Shown piece after piece: positions 54,807 to 63,911 of a DNA stretch of 64,000 bases (its first letter is position 1; each line of letters starts with the position of its first letter). The notes under the pieces are model-generated. The model had not been told where the DNA came from, made no database searches, and saw only the letters and a list, made by a program, of their open reading frames with translations. Made by a program: the position numbers and the translations under genes. Source of the DNA: Actinoallomurus sp963799975 (GTDB lineage Bacteria; Actinomycetota; Actinomycetes; Streptosporangiales; Streptosporangiaceae); NCBI GenBank assembly GCA_963799975.1, contig CAWCZF010000002.1, forward strand, positions 558,001-622,000, read 5' to 3'.

Positions 54807-55853
54807 ATGGACGTTCGCCTGATCACCGAGGACGGCGTCGAGGAGCGGTCCGCCGACGAGTTGGCGGCGCTGCTCGGTCAGGACGGTGCGCTGGTCTGGG
54901 TCGACATCCCCGGCTGCGACGCGCAGGGCGCGTTAGTGCTGGCCGAGGCGTTCGGCTTTCACCCGATGGCGATCCACGACTGCGTCGAGCGCAACCGCGT
55001 GGCCAAGATGCACGCCTACCCCGACCACGTGTTCGTCGTGCTGCACACGCCCGAACGCGGCGAGCGCGGGCACGTCCACTACCTGGAGCTGGACCAGTTC
55101 GTCGGCCGCAACTACCTGGTGACCGTGCACGGGCCGCTCAACCCGGCGGCCCCGCCCGCGGCGGCGCTGCGCGAGACCGAGTCCGTGCTCCGGCGGATCC
55201 GGGCCGGCCGGTTGCGTCCCCGCACCCCGTGGGAGCTGTCCCACGCGATCGTCTCGGCCGTGACGCGCAGCCAGGAGGCGTTCGTCGAGACGGTGACCAG
55301 TGACATCTGGCGGCTCGAACAGCGGGTCACCGCCGGGGACGTCGGCGACCCCGAGGACTTCCTCAACGACCTGTTCCGCGCCCGTCACGGCCTGCTCGCC
55401 GTACGCACCATGGGCGCGCTGGGTGCGGCGAGCTACGAGCGGATGGGCACGCTCACCCGCGTCTCGGCCGGGGGCCGTCCCCTGGTGGCCGACATGGCCG
55501 ACCAGCTCGACCGCGTACGCCGCGTCGCCGACGGCGAGCGTGAGTACCTCCAGGGCGTGATCGAGTTCTACCAGACCGTCCTCACGATCAAGTCGATGCT
55601 GATCAGCCAGGAACGCAACGAGGAGGTCACCCGGCTGACCGAGGCCAGCTACGCGCAGAACGAGGAGCTGAAGAAGATCTCGGCCTGGGCGGCGATCTTC
55701 TTCGCGCCCACGTTCGTCGGCACCGTGTACGGGATGAACTTCGACCACATGCCGGAACGGCACTGGGTCGGCGGCTACCCGCTGGCCCTGGCCCTGATGG
55801 TGCTCGGCTCGATCGTGCTCTACCGGGTGTTCCGGCGGCGTGGCTGGCTCTGA
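54807..55853 (+). CDS. corA: CorA-family magnesium/cobalt transporter
   Basis: A 348-residue pentameric channel subunit. A large cytosolic funnel domain is followed by two C-terminal membrane helices with the selectivity motif YGMNF between them (FFAPTFVGTVYGMNFDHMPE). ATG 54807 is chosen because AAGGAG is eleven bases away, and GTG 54798 would be too close. It imports Mg2+ and perhaps Co2+ down the membrane potential. It is a single-gene unit. Confidence 0.93.
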   Translation: MDVRLITEDGVEERSADELAALLGQDGALVWVDIPGCDAQGALVLAEAFGFHPMAIHDCVERNRVAKMHAYPDHVFVVLHTPERGERGHVHYLELDQFVGRNYLVTVHGPLNPAAPPAAALRETESVLRRIRAGRLRPRTPWELSHAIVSAVTRSQEAFVETVTSDIWRLEQRVTAGDVGDPEDFLNDLFRARHGLLAVRTMGALGAASYERMGTLTRVSAGGRPLVADMADQLDRVRRVADGEREYLQGVIEFYQTVLTIKSMLISQERNEEVTRLTEASYAQNEELKKISAWAAIFFAPTFVGTVYGMNFDHMPERHWVGGYPLALALMVLGSIVLYRVFRRRGWL

Positions 55854-55856
55854 CCC

Positions 55857-56666
55857 TCATACGGCGCGCGCGGCGGCCTCCTCCAGCGCGCGGCGGACCA
55901 GTACGCGGGCGAGGTGGCGGCGGTAGCGGGCGTCGGTGAACGGCGCGGTGCCCTCGGCGGCCTGTGCCGCGGCGTCGGCGACCGTGGCGCCATCGGCGAG
56001 CGCGCGCTCGGCCGCGGTCGCCCGCAGCGGCGTCGCGCCCATGTTCACCAGCCCGATCGACCCGCCCTGTACGGCGACGGCGACGATGGCCCAGTCGATG
56101 GCACGGTTCGTCAGCTTCTGGAACGCCCACGCCGGGGACGCGGGCCGCGGCAGGCGGATCTCGGTGAGCAGTTCGTCCGGCTCCAGCGCCGTCTCGAACG
56201 GGCCGCCGAAGAACTCCCCCGCGGGGACCGAGCGCTCGCCGGACGGGCCGGAGACCACCAGCACCCCGTCCAGGGCGAGGACGACGGCGGCCAGGTCCGA
56301 GGCGGGGTCGCCGTGCGCGATCGAGCCGCCGATGGTGCCGCGGTGCCGGACCTGCGGGTCGCCGACCTGCCCCGACGCGTACGCGAGCAGCGGCAGCTCC
56401 TCGGCGAGGAGCGCGGAGTGTTCGAGGTCGTGGTGGCGGGTGAGCGCGCCGATCGCGAGGTGGCCGGGCAGGGCGCGGATGTAGGACAGCTCGCGTACGC
56501 GGCCGATGTCGACCAGGACCTCGGGGCGTGCGAGGCGCAGCTTCATCAGCGGGAGCAGCGAGTGGCCGCCCGCGAGGAACTTGGCGTCCTCGCCGTATTC
56601 GGCGACGATGCTCAGGGCCTCCTCGGCCGAGGAGGCCCGCCGGTAGGTGAACGGCGCGGGGATCAT
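55857..56666 (-). CDS. CO-dehydrogenase-like molybdoenzyme, FAD (medium) subunit
   Basis: A 269-residue CoxM/xanthine-dehydrogenase FAD subunit. FAD binding is shown by AKFLAGGHSLLPLMKLRLA (AGGHS motif) and RHRGTIGGSIAHGDPASDLA (TIGG). ATG 56666 overlaps the iron-sulphur subunit stop (ATGA). It takes electrons from the 2Fe-2S clusters and passes them to an acceptor. Last gene in the three-gene operon. Confidence 0.9.
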   Translation of the reverse strand: MIPAPFTYRRASSAEEALSIVAEYGEDAKFLAGGHSLLPLMKLRLARPEVLVDIGRVRELSYIRALPGHLAIGALTRHHDLEHSALLAEELPLLAYASGQVGDPQVRHRGTIGGSIAHGDPASDLAAVVLALDGVLVVSGPSGERSVPAGEFFGGPFETALEPDELLTEIRLPRPASPAWAFQKLTNRAIDWAIVAVAVQGGSIGLVNMGATPLRATAAERALADGATVADAAAQAAEGTAPFTDARYRRHLARVLVRRALEEAAARAV

Positions 56667-57127
56667 CGGGCGTCCCCGGCCGCGGACAGGATCGCCGCGA
56701 CGATGTTGTGGTAGCCGGTGCACCGGCACAGGTTGCCCTTCAGCGCCGTGCGTACCTGCTCCTCCGTGGGATCGGGGTGCTCCCGCAGCAGCGAGGTCGC
56801 CGCCATCACCATGCCCGGAGTGCAGAACCCGCACTGCAACGCGTGGTGCCGCTGGAACGCCCGCTGCACGCGGTCCATCGAGCCGTCCGCCCCGGCCAGT
56901 CCCTCGGCCGTACGCACCTCGCCGCCGTCGGCCTGGGCGGCGAGGACCGTGCACGACTTGACCGACTCTCCGTCCAGCAGCACGGTGCACGATCCGCACG
57001 TGCTCGTGTCGCAGCCGACGTTGGTCGCGGTGAGGCCGACCACGTCGCGTACGTAGTGCACCAGCAAGGTGCGGTCGGCCACGTCGTGGCTGGTGCGCTC
57101 GCCGTTGACGGTGATCGTCACGTTCAT
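56663..57127 (-). CDS. CO-dehydrogenase-like molybdoenzyme, 2Fe-2S (small) subunit
   Basis: A 154-residue CoxS-type protein with two 2Fe-2S clusters: the plant-ferredoxin type CDTSTCGSC...C at about 39-60 and the helical type CGFCTPGM with CRCTGYHNI further on. All eight cysteines are present. It overlaps both neighbours, which fits a tightly coupled L-S-M operon. It relays electrons from the molybdenum centre to FAD. Confidence 0.93.
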   Translation of the reverse strand: MNVTITVNGERTSHDVADRTLLVHYVRDVVGLTATNVGCDTSTCGSCTVLLDGESVKSCTVLAAQADGGEVRTAEGLAGADGSMDRVQRAFQRHHALQCGFCTPGMVMAATSLLREHPDPTEEQVRTALKGNLCRCTGYHNIVAAILSAAGDAR

Positions 57128-59385
57128 CGGGCGGTCCTCGCCTCGTCGATCGCGGTCCAGACGCGCTGCGGGGTGGCCGGCATGTCGATGTGGCGGATGC
57201 CGAGGTGGCCGACCGCGTCCACGACGGCGCTCTGCACGGCCGGCGTCGCGCCGATCGTGCCCGCCTCGCCGATGCCCTTCACGCCCAGCGGGTTGACCGT
57301 CGTGGGCGTCTCCATCGCGACCAGCTCGAAGCTCGGCAGCTCGGCGGCGCTGATGAAGGGGTAGTCCATGAGCGTGGCGGTCACCGGGTTGCCCTCCTCG
57401 TCGTAGGCCATCTCCTCCAGCAGCGCCTGCGCGGCGCCCTGGGCGATGCCGCCGTGCCGCTGGCCCTCGGCGAGCACCGGGTTGACCACCGGTCCGGCGT
57501 CGTCCACGGTCACGTGCCGTACGAGCCGCGCCCGGCCGGTCTCCAGGTCCACCTCGGCCACCGCGACGTGCGCCCCGAACGGGAAGGTCGACTGCTGGGT
57601 CTGGAACCGCGTGCTGGCCGACAGGCCCGGTGGACCGGCGCGTTCGGCGAGCCGCGCCCAGCCCACACCGCCGCCGGGGACGCCGCGTACGCTCCAGGTC
57701 CCGTTCGCGGTGTCCAGTACGAGGTCGGCCGGGTCGGCCTCCATCTCCTCGGCGGCCAGCGCGCGCCCCAGCTCACGTACCTCCACCGCGGCGTTGTGCA
57801 CCGCGGTGCCGCCGAGTTGGAGCGACCGCGAGCCGAACGTGCCGACCCCCTCGTCCAGCATGTCGGTGTCGCCGTGCCGCACCGTGATCTGCTCCATCGG
57901 CAGGCCGAGCTCGTCCTGTACGAGCATCGCCCAGGCGGTCGCGTGGCCCTGCCCGTGCGGTGAACTGCCGGTCCACACCGTCGCGGAGCCGTCCGCGTGC
58001 ACCTCGAGTCGCGCGGTCTCGCCGGACTCGGGGCCGCCGCCGGTGATCTCCACGTACGTCGAGACCCCGATGCCGAGCTGGAGCGGGTCGCCGCGCTCGC
58101 GTCGGCGTCGCTGCTCGGCACGCAGCTCCTGGTATCCCGCGGCGTCGAGCACGGTGTCGAGCGCCTTGGCGTACTCGCCCGTGTCGTAGGTCGCCCCGGT
58201 CGGCGTGGTGAAGGGGAACCGATCGGGGGCGATGAGGTTGGTCCGCCGTACGTCCGCCGGGTCCCGGCCGATCTCGGCGGCGAACAGGTCCATCGCGCGC
58301 TCGATCGCGGCGGTCGCCTCGGGGCGGCCGGCGCCGCGGTACGCGCCGATCGGCGTGGTGTTGGTGAGGACGGTGCGAAAGGACGTCTCGACGTTGCGGA
58401 TGTCGTACACGCCGCCGGCCATGAGCATCGTCAGGCTCGGCATGAGGATGCCCATGCGCACGTACGCGCCGCAGTCCTGGACGATCTCCAGCCGGTACGC
58501 GACGACGCGGCCGTCGCGGTCGCCGCCGATCGTGACGGTGTGCCGCTGCGCGCGGCCGTGCGACATGGCCATGAGGTTCTCGTTGCGGGTCTCCACCCAG
58601 CGCACGGGACGCGACGTACGCTGCGCGGCCCAGCCGACCGTGATCGCCTCCCGATCGATGCCGATCTTGGCGCCGAAGCCACCGCCGACGTCCGGCGCGA
58701 CGACGCGTACGGCCTCGGGCGCGAGGCCGAGACGGTCGGCCACCACGTCGCGTACGCCGTGCACGTTCTGCGTGCTCGCCCAGAGTGTCAGGCGGCCGCC
58801 GGACCACGCGGCCGCCGCGGCGCGCACCTCCAGGGGCGCGGGCGCGACGCGCTGGTTGACGAAGGTGCGCTCGACCACGACCTCGCAGCCCGCGAACGCC
58901 GCGTCGTCGAACTCCTCCGTGCCGCCCGTGGCGACCACGTTCGTGCCGGCGGACGGGAAGAGCAGGGTCTCCTCGCTCAGGCCGGCCTGGACGCCGACCA
59001 CGGCGGTGAGCGGCTCGTAGTCGACGCCGACCAGCTCGGCCGCGTCCTCTCCCTGGCCGGGCTCGTCGGTCAGGACCAGCGCGACCGGCTCTCCGGCGAA
59101 GCGGACCGTGTCGCGGGCCAGCAGGGGTTCGGCGTCCGGGGCGTCCGCGTCACCGTCCGCGTCGCCGAGGTCGGCGGCGGTGAGCACGGCCACGACGCCC
59201 GGCTCGGCCATCGCTTCGGAGGCGTCGATCCCGGTGATACGCGCGTGCGCCAGCGGGCTCCGCACGAACGTGGCGTACGCCGCGCCGCGCAGCTCGGGCA
59301 GCCGCAGATCCTCAAGGTAGGTGGCGCCCACCGTGAGCAGCCGAGGGTCTTCGGTGCGTACGACGCGGGTGCCCAGAATGCTCAT
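57124..59385 (-). CDS. CO-dehydrogenase-like molybdoenzyme, form II large subunit
   Basis: A 753-residue molybdopterin-cytosine-dinucleotide subunit of the xanthine dehydrogenase family. GGGFGAK (234-240) lines the cofactor site, and the active-site loop is AYRGAGR (348-354), the form II sequence, not the AYRCSFR of true CO dehydrogenases; the catalytic Glu is in KGIGEAGTIG near the end. It should hydroxylate an aldehyde, purine-like or other heterocyclic substrate, with CO oxidation unlikely. Ribosome site GGAGGGG. First gene of the operon, with no maturation genes in view. Confidence 0.9.
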   Translation of the reverse strand: MSILGTRVVRTEDPRLLTVGATYLEDLRLPELRGAAYATFVRSPLAHARITGIDASEAMAEPGVVAVLTAADLGDADGDADAPDAEPLLARDTVRFAGEPVALVLTDEPGQGEDAAELVGVDYEPLTAVVGVQAGLSEETLLFPSAGTNVVATGGTEEFDDAAFAGCEVVVERTFVNQRVAPAPLEVRAAAAAWSGGRLTLWASTQNVHGVRDVVADRLGLAPEAVRVVAPDVGGGFGAKIGIDREAITVGWAAQRTSRPVRWVETRNENLMAMSHGRAQRHTVTIGGDRDGRVVAYRLEIVQDCGAYVRMGILMPSLTMLMAGGVYDIRNVETSFRTVLTNTTPIGAYRGAGRPEATAAIERAMDLFAAEIGRDPADVRRTNLIAPDRFPFTTPTGATYDTGEYAKALDTVLDAAGYQELRAEQRRRRERGDPLQLGIGVSTYVEITGGGPESGETARLEVHADGSATVWTGSSPHGQGHATAWAMLVQDELGLPMEQITVRHGDTDMLDEGVGTFGSRSLQLGGTAVHNAAVEVRELGRALAAEEMEADPADLVLDTANGTWSVRGVPGGGVGWARLAERAGPPGLSASTRFQTQQSTFPFGAHVAVAEVDLETGRARLVRHVTVDDAGPVVNPVLAEGQRHGGIAQGAAQALLEEMAYDEEGNPVTATLMDYPFISAAELPSFELVAMETPTTVNPLGVKGIGEAGTIGATPAVQSAVVDAVGHLGIRHIDMPATPQRVWTAIDEARTAR

Positions 59386-59521
59386 CGCCCCTCCGAGGTA
59401 AACATCGGCTCTTACCCTCTAATCGTACGAATACGCGACACGGGGGTGAAAATAGGGGCGATCTCTTCAAATGATCATTTCACCGGACGGGGCCTCCGGC
59501 GCAGACGTCCTTACACGCGAA

Positions 59522-59552
59522 CGCGGGCCCGTACTGTGCGTACGGACCCGCG
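59522..59552. terminator. hairpin terminator after the cold-shock gene
   Basis: CGCGGGcCCGTAC and GTACGGaCCCGCG form a 12-pair stem with one mismatch around a five-base loop, 16 bases past the stop of the cold-shock gene on the minus strand. Confidence 0.75.
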
Positions 59553-59567
59553 CTCGATGACGATCGA

Positions 59568-59771
59568 TCAGACGGGGACGATGTTCTCCGCCTGCGGGCC
59601 CTTCTGGCCCTGGGTGATGTCGAACTGGACCTTCTGGCCCTCCTGGAGCTCACGGAAGCCCTGGGCCGCGATGTTGGAGTAGTGAGCGAAGACGTCGGCG
59701 CCGCCGCCGTCCTGCTCGATGAAGCCGAAGCCCTTTTCGGAGTTGAACCACTTCACGATGCCTGTAGCCAT
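59568..59771 (-). CDS. cold-shock domain protein (CspA family)
   Basis: A 67-residue five-strand OB-fold protein. The RNA-binding motifs are KWFNSEKGFGFIEQ (RNP1) and DVFAHYSNI (RNP2). It binds single-stranded RNA and melts structure, as in other actinobacterial constitutive Csps. ATG 59771 is the usual MATGIVKWF start; a long leader with a hairpin runs upstream. The ribosome site AGAAAGACAGAC is weak. Confidence 0.95.
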   Translation of the reverse strand: MATGIVKWFNSEKGFGFIEQDGGGADVFAHYSNIAAQGFRELQEGQKVQFDITQGQKGPQAENIVPV

Positions 59772-59862
59772 GTCTGTCTTTCTTTCTGGGGCAGGCGCAC
59801 TCTCACTTGAGAGCCCGCGTCGCTGATATGACCCCATCCAGGCGAACCGGTGCAAACAAAAC

Positions 59863-59890
59863 GCGCCTGTAGGTGATGACCGGCAGGCGC
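59863..59890 (-). promoter_or_regulatory. hairpin in the cold-shock mRNA leader
   Basis: GCGCCTG and CAGGCGC pair around a 14-base loop, about 90 bases before the cold-shock start codon. The AT-rich stretch 59892-59938 on the far side, including CATAAACTTTAT, probably holds the promoter, which would put the hairpin in the 5-prime leader and let it respond to temperature or RNA binding. Confidence 0.45.
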
Positions 59891-60062
59891 GCATAAAGTT
59901 TATGGGAACCACAACTGCAACTTTTAATAAGCTACCACAGGTCGGGCCTCCGTAATCACGTCGGCCGGTTCGATCATGTCAGGAGGCGAGCAAGACCAGG
60001 CATTTCGCCTGTCTGACGCCCTGCCGGTGACCCGCAGATCGCCGGACAGCGCCTCGCCGCGC

Positions 60063-61136
60063 TCACCGCGACGCGGTGACGCCGACCGCGTGCAGATGCC
60101 GGAGCACCTCGGCGTAGGACCGGACGAGGGACGTCTCGGCGTACGACACGCCGTGCTGCTCACAGTACGCGCGGACCAGCGCCTGCGCGCGGCGGAGGTT
60201 CGGCCGCGGCATGCTCGGGAACAGATGGTGCTCGATCTGGTAGTTCAGCCCGCCGAGCACGAAGTCGGTGAGACGGCCGCCGCGTACGTTGCGCGACGTC
60301 AGAACCTGACGTCGCAGGTAGTCCACCTTCTCCTCCGTCCCGACCGTGGGCATGCCCTTGTGGTTCGGGGCGAACGAGGCGCCCATGTAGACCCCGAACA
60401 GGCCCTGCTGGACGGCCAGGAAGCACACGGCCTGGAGGGGCGACAGGACGAGGAACAGGACCGCGAGGTAGCCGGCCGTGTGCACGATCAGCAGGGCGCC
60501 CTCGACCAGCCGCATCCTCGGCGTCGTACGCGAGGGGTCCAGGAGCGCACGGATGCTCGCGACGCGCAGGTTCAGGCCCTCCAGCAGCAGCATCGGGAAG
60601 AACAGGTACGCCTGTGACCTGGCCAGCAGGACGCCGGCCCCGCGCCGCGTACGCGCGTCGGCGACGGTGAAGGCGAGCGCGCCGCTCGCGATGTCCGGGT
60701 CGTGGCCCTCCCGGTTCGGGTTGGCGTGGTGCCGGTTGTGCTTGTCCACCCACCAGCCGTAGCTCAAGCCCACCAGGAGACCGCCGTGCAGGCGGCCGAG
60801 CAGGTCGTTCGCGCGTTTCGAGGCGAAGATCTGCCGGTGCCCGGCGTCGTGCCCGAGGAACGCGATCTGGGTGAACGTCACGGCGAGGAACGCCGCGACC
60901 AGCAGTTGCCACCAGGACCGGCCGAGCAGCGCGAAGGCGACCCAGCCGAGGGCGAAGAGCACGAGGTTCACTGTGATCTTCACCGCGTAGTAGACGGGCC
61001 TGCGGTCGAGCAACCCCGCCTGGCGTACCTGGCGGGACAGTGCCGCGTAGTCGCTGCCGCGCGCGGTCGCGGGCGGGCCTCGGCGGCCGCTCACCGGCCC
61101 CGGCGCCACGCCGGCTCTCAGACTGTCGGAACTCAT
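60063..61136 (-). CDS. membrane fatty acid desaturase
   Basis: A 357-residue di-iron acyl desaturase. The three histidine boxes are GHDAGH, KHNRHH and QIEHH, with hydrophobic helices between them; the last box belongs to the front-end/acyl-lipid type lacking a cytochrome b5 domain. It introduces a double bond into lipid-bound fatty acids. GAGGAGG lies upstream. The UBP-type zinc finger gene precedes it by 24 bases, so both are one operon. Confidence 0.93.
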   Translation of the reverse strand: MSSDSLRAGVAPGPVSGRRGPPATARGSDYAALSRQVRQAGLLDRRPVYYAVKITVNLVLFALGWVAFALLGRSWWQLLVAAFLAVTFTQIAFLGHDAGHRQIFASKRANDLLGRLHGGLLVGLSYGWWVDKHNRHHANPNREGHDPDIASGALAFTVADARTRRGAGVLLARSQAYLFFPMLLLEGLNLRVASIRALLDPSRTTPRMRLVEGALLIVHTAGYLAVLFLVLSPLQAVCFLAVQQGLFGVYMGASFAPNHKGMPTVGTEEKVDYLRRQVLTSRNVRGGRLTDFVLGGLNYQIEHHLFPSMPRPNLRRAQALVRAYCEQHGVSYAETSLVRSYAEVLRHLHAVGVTASR

Positions 61137-61160
61137 CGCTTGCTCCTCCTCGGAGTCGTC

Positions 61161-61475
61161 TCAGACCGAGCGGCGGTGAATGTAGCACCAGTGCCGCTCC
61201 GGTCCCTGCCGCAGCGCGCGTACCACCGGGTGGTTGGTCTCCTCGTAGTGCGCCCGGGCGTGCCGCTCCGGCGAGTCGTCGGAACACGCCACCCAGCCGC
61301 AGGTCAGGCAGACGACGAGAGCGGACCACGCGGTCCCGGCCGCCGTGCACTCCCGGCACTCGGCCGAGTCCGGCGGCGCCGGCTCCCGTTCGTCGAGATG
61401 GTCACAGCGAGGGGTCGACCCGTTCGGGCCACCGCTGAGCGCGCCCCGTGCCAGGTCGAGGCCGTGCCTGACCAT
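61161..61475 (-). CDS. UBP-type zinc finger protein
   Basis: A 104-residue protein from ATG 61475. It is a lone UBP/ZnF domain: CDHLDE, ECRECTAAGTAWSALVVCLT then CGWVACSDDSPERHARAHYE and NHPVVRAL with WCYIHRR, giving the usual Cys/His ligand set for zinc. In eukaryotes this fold binds the C-terminus of ubiquitin; in actinobacteria the stand-alone version often lies beside lipid or redox genes and its ligand is unknown. Here it leads the desaturase, suggesting an accessory role. Confidence 0.85.
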   Translation of the reverse strand: MVRHGLDLARGALSGGPNGSTPRCDHLDEREPAPPDSAECRECTAAGTAWSALVVCLTCGWVACSDDSPERHARAHYEETNHPVVRALRQGPERHWCYIHRRSV

Positions 61476-61668
61476 CGGCGCCCCCTTGTCGTCCGCCGAT
61501 CGGCGGAGCCTCGCGGCCAGTCCACCGCGACCGGCGGCACGTGGAAACGGGCAACCCGAGTAAGCCTTATCACCTGCCCTGATTTCCGCGCGGCGGGCCG
61601 GACTTGGATCGCGACCTGCGGCCATGCGAATCTGTGCGTGGGAGGCCGACCGCCGACGAGCCGAGGAG

Positions 61669-62592
61669 GTGGCGGACGTCGAACTCCGGCAGTTGCGTTA
61701 CTTCGTGACGCTCGCCGAGGAACTCCACTTCGGCCGGGCCGCCGCGCGTGAGCACATCGTGCAGTCGGCGCTGAGCCAGCAGTTGCAGCGGCTCGAACGC
61801 GAGTTGGGCGTACGCCTCCTGGAGCGCAGCACCCACCACGTGGCGCTGACCCTGGCGGGCGCGGCGTTCCTGGTCGAGGCCCGGCAGATCCTCGCGCAGA
61901 CCGAGCGCGCGGCGCGGGTCGCCCGCAGCGCGGCCAGGGCCGGCCCGAGCCTGCGGGTGGGTGTCATCGACGCGAGTTATGACTCCATGCCCCAGATCCT
62001 GCACGAGGTCCAGGTCCGCTACCCCGATCTCGTCATCCACCAGGTCGAGGCCGGCGTCCCCGAGCAGTACCAGCGGCTCGTCGACGGCCGTCTCGACGTC
62101 GGCATCGGGCGGGCCGCGCTCGCGCCGCCCGGGGTCGCCTCAGAGCTGTTCCGCGAGGATCCCCTGGGGGTGCTGGTGCCCGACGGGCACCGGTTCGCCG
62201 ACCTGGAGGGGGTGCCCGTCGCCACGCTCGCGCAGGAGCCGCTGTTGCTCTCCGAGGACGCGCGAGCGCCCGAGTTCAACCAGTTCGTCGTTGAGATGTG
62301 CCGCGCCGCCGGTTTCACCCCCGCCGTCTACGAGGGGACCGTCGAGAGCATCCGCGCAGCGGCCTCCCTCGTCGCCGCCGGACGGTGCCTCTACTGCGTG
62401 CCCTCCTCATGCATCTCCGCCCTTCCCGGCACCCTCTGGCGGCCCCTCACCGAACCCGAGTCCCACTACCCGTGGTCGATCCTGTGGCGTGCCGACCACC
62501 TCACCGACCACGTGCGCGCCATCCTCACCTGCGCGCGCACGATGTCCAAGCGGCTAGGGTGGCTGACGTCCCCGGACCGGACGGTCCGCTGA
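61669..62592 (+). CDS. LysR-family transcriptional regulator
   Basis: A 307-residue regulator. ELRQLRYFVTLAEELHFGRA and SALSQQLQRLERELGVRLLE are the winged helix; the effector domain begins PSLRVGVIDASYDSMPQILH. GTG 61669 is the likely start, with ATG 61624 possible but without ribosome site. It is divergent from the zinc-finger/desaturase operon, the usual arrangement for a LysR regulator and its target, so control of the desaturase is plausible. Confidence 0.85.
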   Translation: MADVELRQLRYFVTLAEELHFGRAAAREHIVQSALSQQLQRLERELGVRLLERSTHHVALTLAGAAFLVEARQILAQTERAARVARSAARAGPSLRVGVIDASYDSMPQILHEVQVRYPDLVIHQVEAGVPEQYQRLVDGRLDVGIGRAALAPPGVASELFREDPLGVLVPDGHRFADLEGVPVATLAQEPLLLSEDARAPEFNQFVVEMCRAAGFTPAVYEGTVESIRAAASLVAAGRCLYCVPSSCISALPGTLWRPLTEPESHYPWSILWRADHLTDHVRAILTCARTMSKRLGWLTSPDRTVR

Positions 62593-62732
62593 GACGCCAA
62601 GCCGGTCCCGGGCGATCAGTCAGCGTGATGGGCCCTGCTCGGCTTGGTGGTTTCGGCGCGTCGCCCATGACGATTGGCTGAGAGCATGCACCCCCCGCGC
62701 AAGACGGCGTCACACGACGGGAGCGACGGCTC

Positions 62733-63875
62733 ATGACCGGGCTCAGCCTCGGGGTGATGGGGAGGTCGCGCAAGCAGGACGAGCGACGGCTGCCGATTCA
62801 TCCGATGCACTTCGACCGGATCGATCCGGAGCTGCGGGCGCGCATCTACCTCGAGTACGGCTACGGCGAGCGCTTCGGCGTGCCGGACGGCCGGCTCGCG
62901 CCGTACGTGGCCGGGCTGCGCACGCACGCTCAACTGGCCGCCGACTGCGACGTCATCCTGCTGGCCAAGCCGCTGGCGGCCGATCTGGAAGAGCTGCACG
63001 ACGGACAGGTCCTGTGGGGCTGGCCGCACTGTGTCCAGAGCCCGGAGATCACCCAGCTCGCCATCGACCGGCGGCTCACGCTGATCGCCTTCGAGGCGAT
63101 GAACCACTGGAACTCCGACGGCGGGTTCGGCCTGCACGTCTTCCACAAGAACAACGAGCTGGCCGGCTACACCTCGGTGCTGCACGCCCTCCAGCTCATC
63201 GGCACGACCGGCGTCTACGGGCGGCCGCTGCGCGCCGCCGTCATCGGCTTCGGCGCGACCGGCCGCGGCGCGGTCACCGCGCTCAACGCGCACGGCGTAC
63301 ACGACGTGAGCATCCTCACCAACCGCGAGGCCGCGGCCGTCGCCTCCCCGATCCACTCCGCGACGATCGTGCCGTTCGGCCAGGAGCCCGGCAGCCCGGC
63401 CGGCAGCCACCTGCTCCGTGAGGGGACGAAGGCGCCGCTGGCGCCGTTCCTCGCCGAGCACGACATCGTCGTCAACTGCGTGCTGCAGAACCCCGAGGCG
63501 CCGCTGGTGTTCGTGACCGAGGAGGGCCTGGGCGCGTTCGCGCCGGGCAGCCTCATCGTCGACGTGTCCTGTGACGAGGGGATGGGCTTCGCCTGGGCGC
63601 GGCCCACGTCGTTCGCCGACCCGATGTTCACGGTGGGCGACGGCGTGCACTACTACGCGGTGGACCACAGCCCCTCGCTGCTGTGGAACTCCGCGACGTG
63701 GGAGATCAGTGAGGGGCTCCTCCCCCATCTGCGCACCGTGCTCGAGGGCCCGGGGGCGTGGAGCACCGACCAGACGATCCGGCGAGCCGTCGAAATCCAG
63801 GACGGCATCATCCAGAATCCGGCGATCCTCTCGTTCCAGCATCGTTCGCCGGAGTATCCCCACGAGCCCCAGTAG
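62733..63875 (+). CDS. N5-(carboxyethyl)ornithine-synthase-like dehydrogenase
   Basis: A 380-residue enzyme of the alanine dehydrogenase/PNT superfamily. LSLGVMGRSRKQDERRLPIH is the N-terminal catalytic region with its Arg/Lys for the keto acid, NHWNSDGGFGLHVFHKNNEL the middle, and AAVIGFGATGRGAVTALNAH the NAD(P) site. The length and NGD-like middle fit carboxyethylornithine synthase, which joins pyruvate to an amino acid side chain by reductive amination. The true substrate is unknown. Confidence 0.82.
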   Translation: MTGLSLGVMGRSRKQDERRLPIHPMHFDRIDPELRARIYLEYGYGERFGVPDGRLAPYVAGLRTHAQLAADCDVILLAKPLAADLEELHDGQVLWGWPHCVQSPEITQLAIDRRLTLIAFEAMNHWNSDGGFGLHVFHKNNELAGYTSVLHALQLIGTTGVYGRPLRAAVIGFGATGRGAVTALNAHGVHDVSILTNREAAAVASPIHSATIVPFGQEPGSPAGSHLLREGTKAPLAPFLAEHDIVVNCVLQNPEAPLVFVTEEGLGAFAPGSLIVDVSCDEGMGFAWARPTSFADPMFTVGDGVHYYAVDHSPSLLWNSATWEISEGLLPHLRTVLEGPGAWSTDQTIRRAVEIQDGIIQNPAILSFQHRSPEYPHEPQ

Positions 63876-63911
63876 CGAGCCCGGTCGATCGAGCCGGGAA
63901 ATTCCTCGCTA
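63873..63911. terminator. nested hairpin after the last gene
   Basis: Outer arms TAGCGAG (including the stop codon) and CTCGCTA, with inner arms CCCGG and CCGGG, form a nested stem-loop. The sequence that follows to the window end is lower in GC (ATTAATAGTT) with no gene seen, and may hold a promoter for the next gene. Confidence 0.65.
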
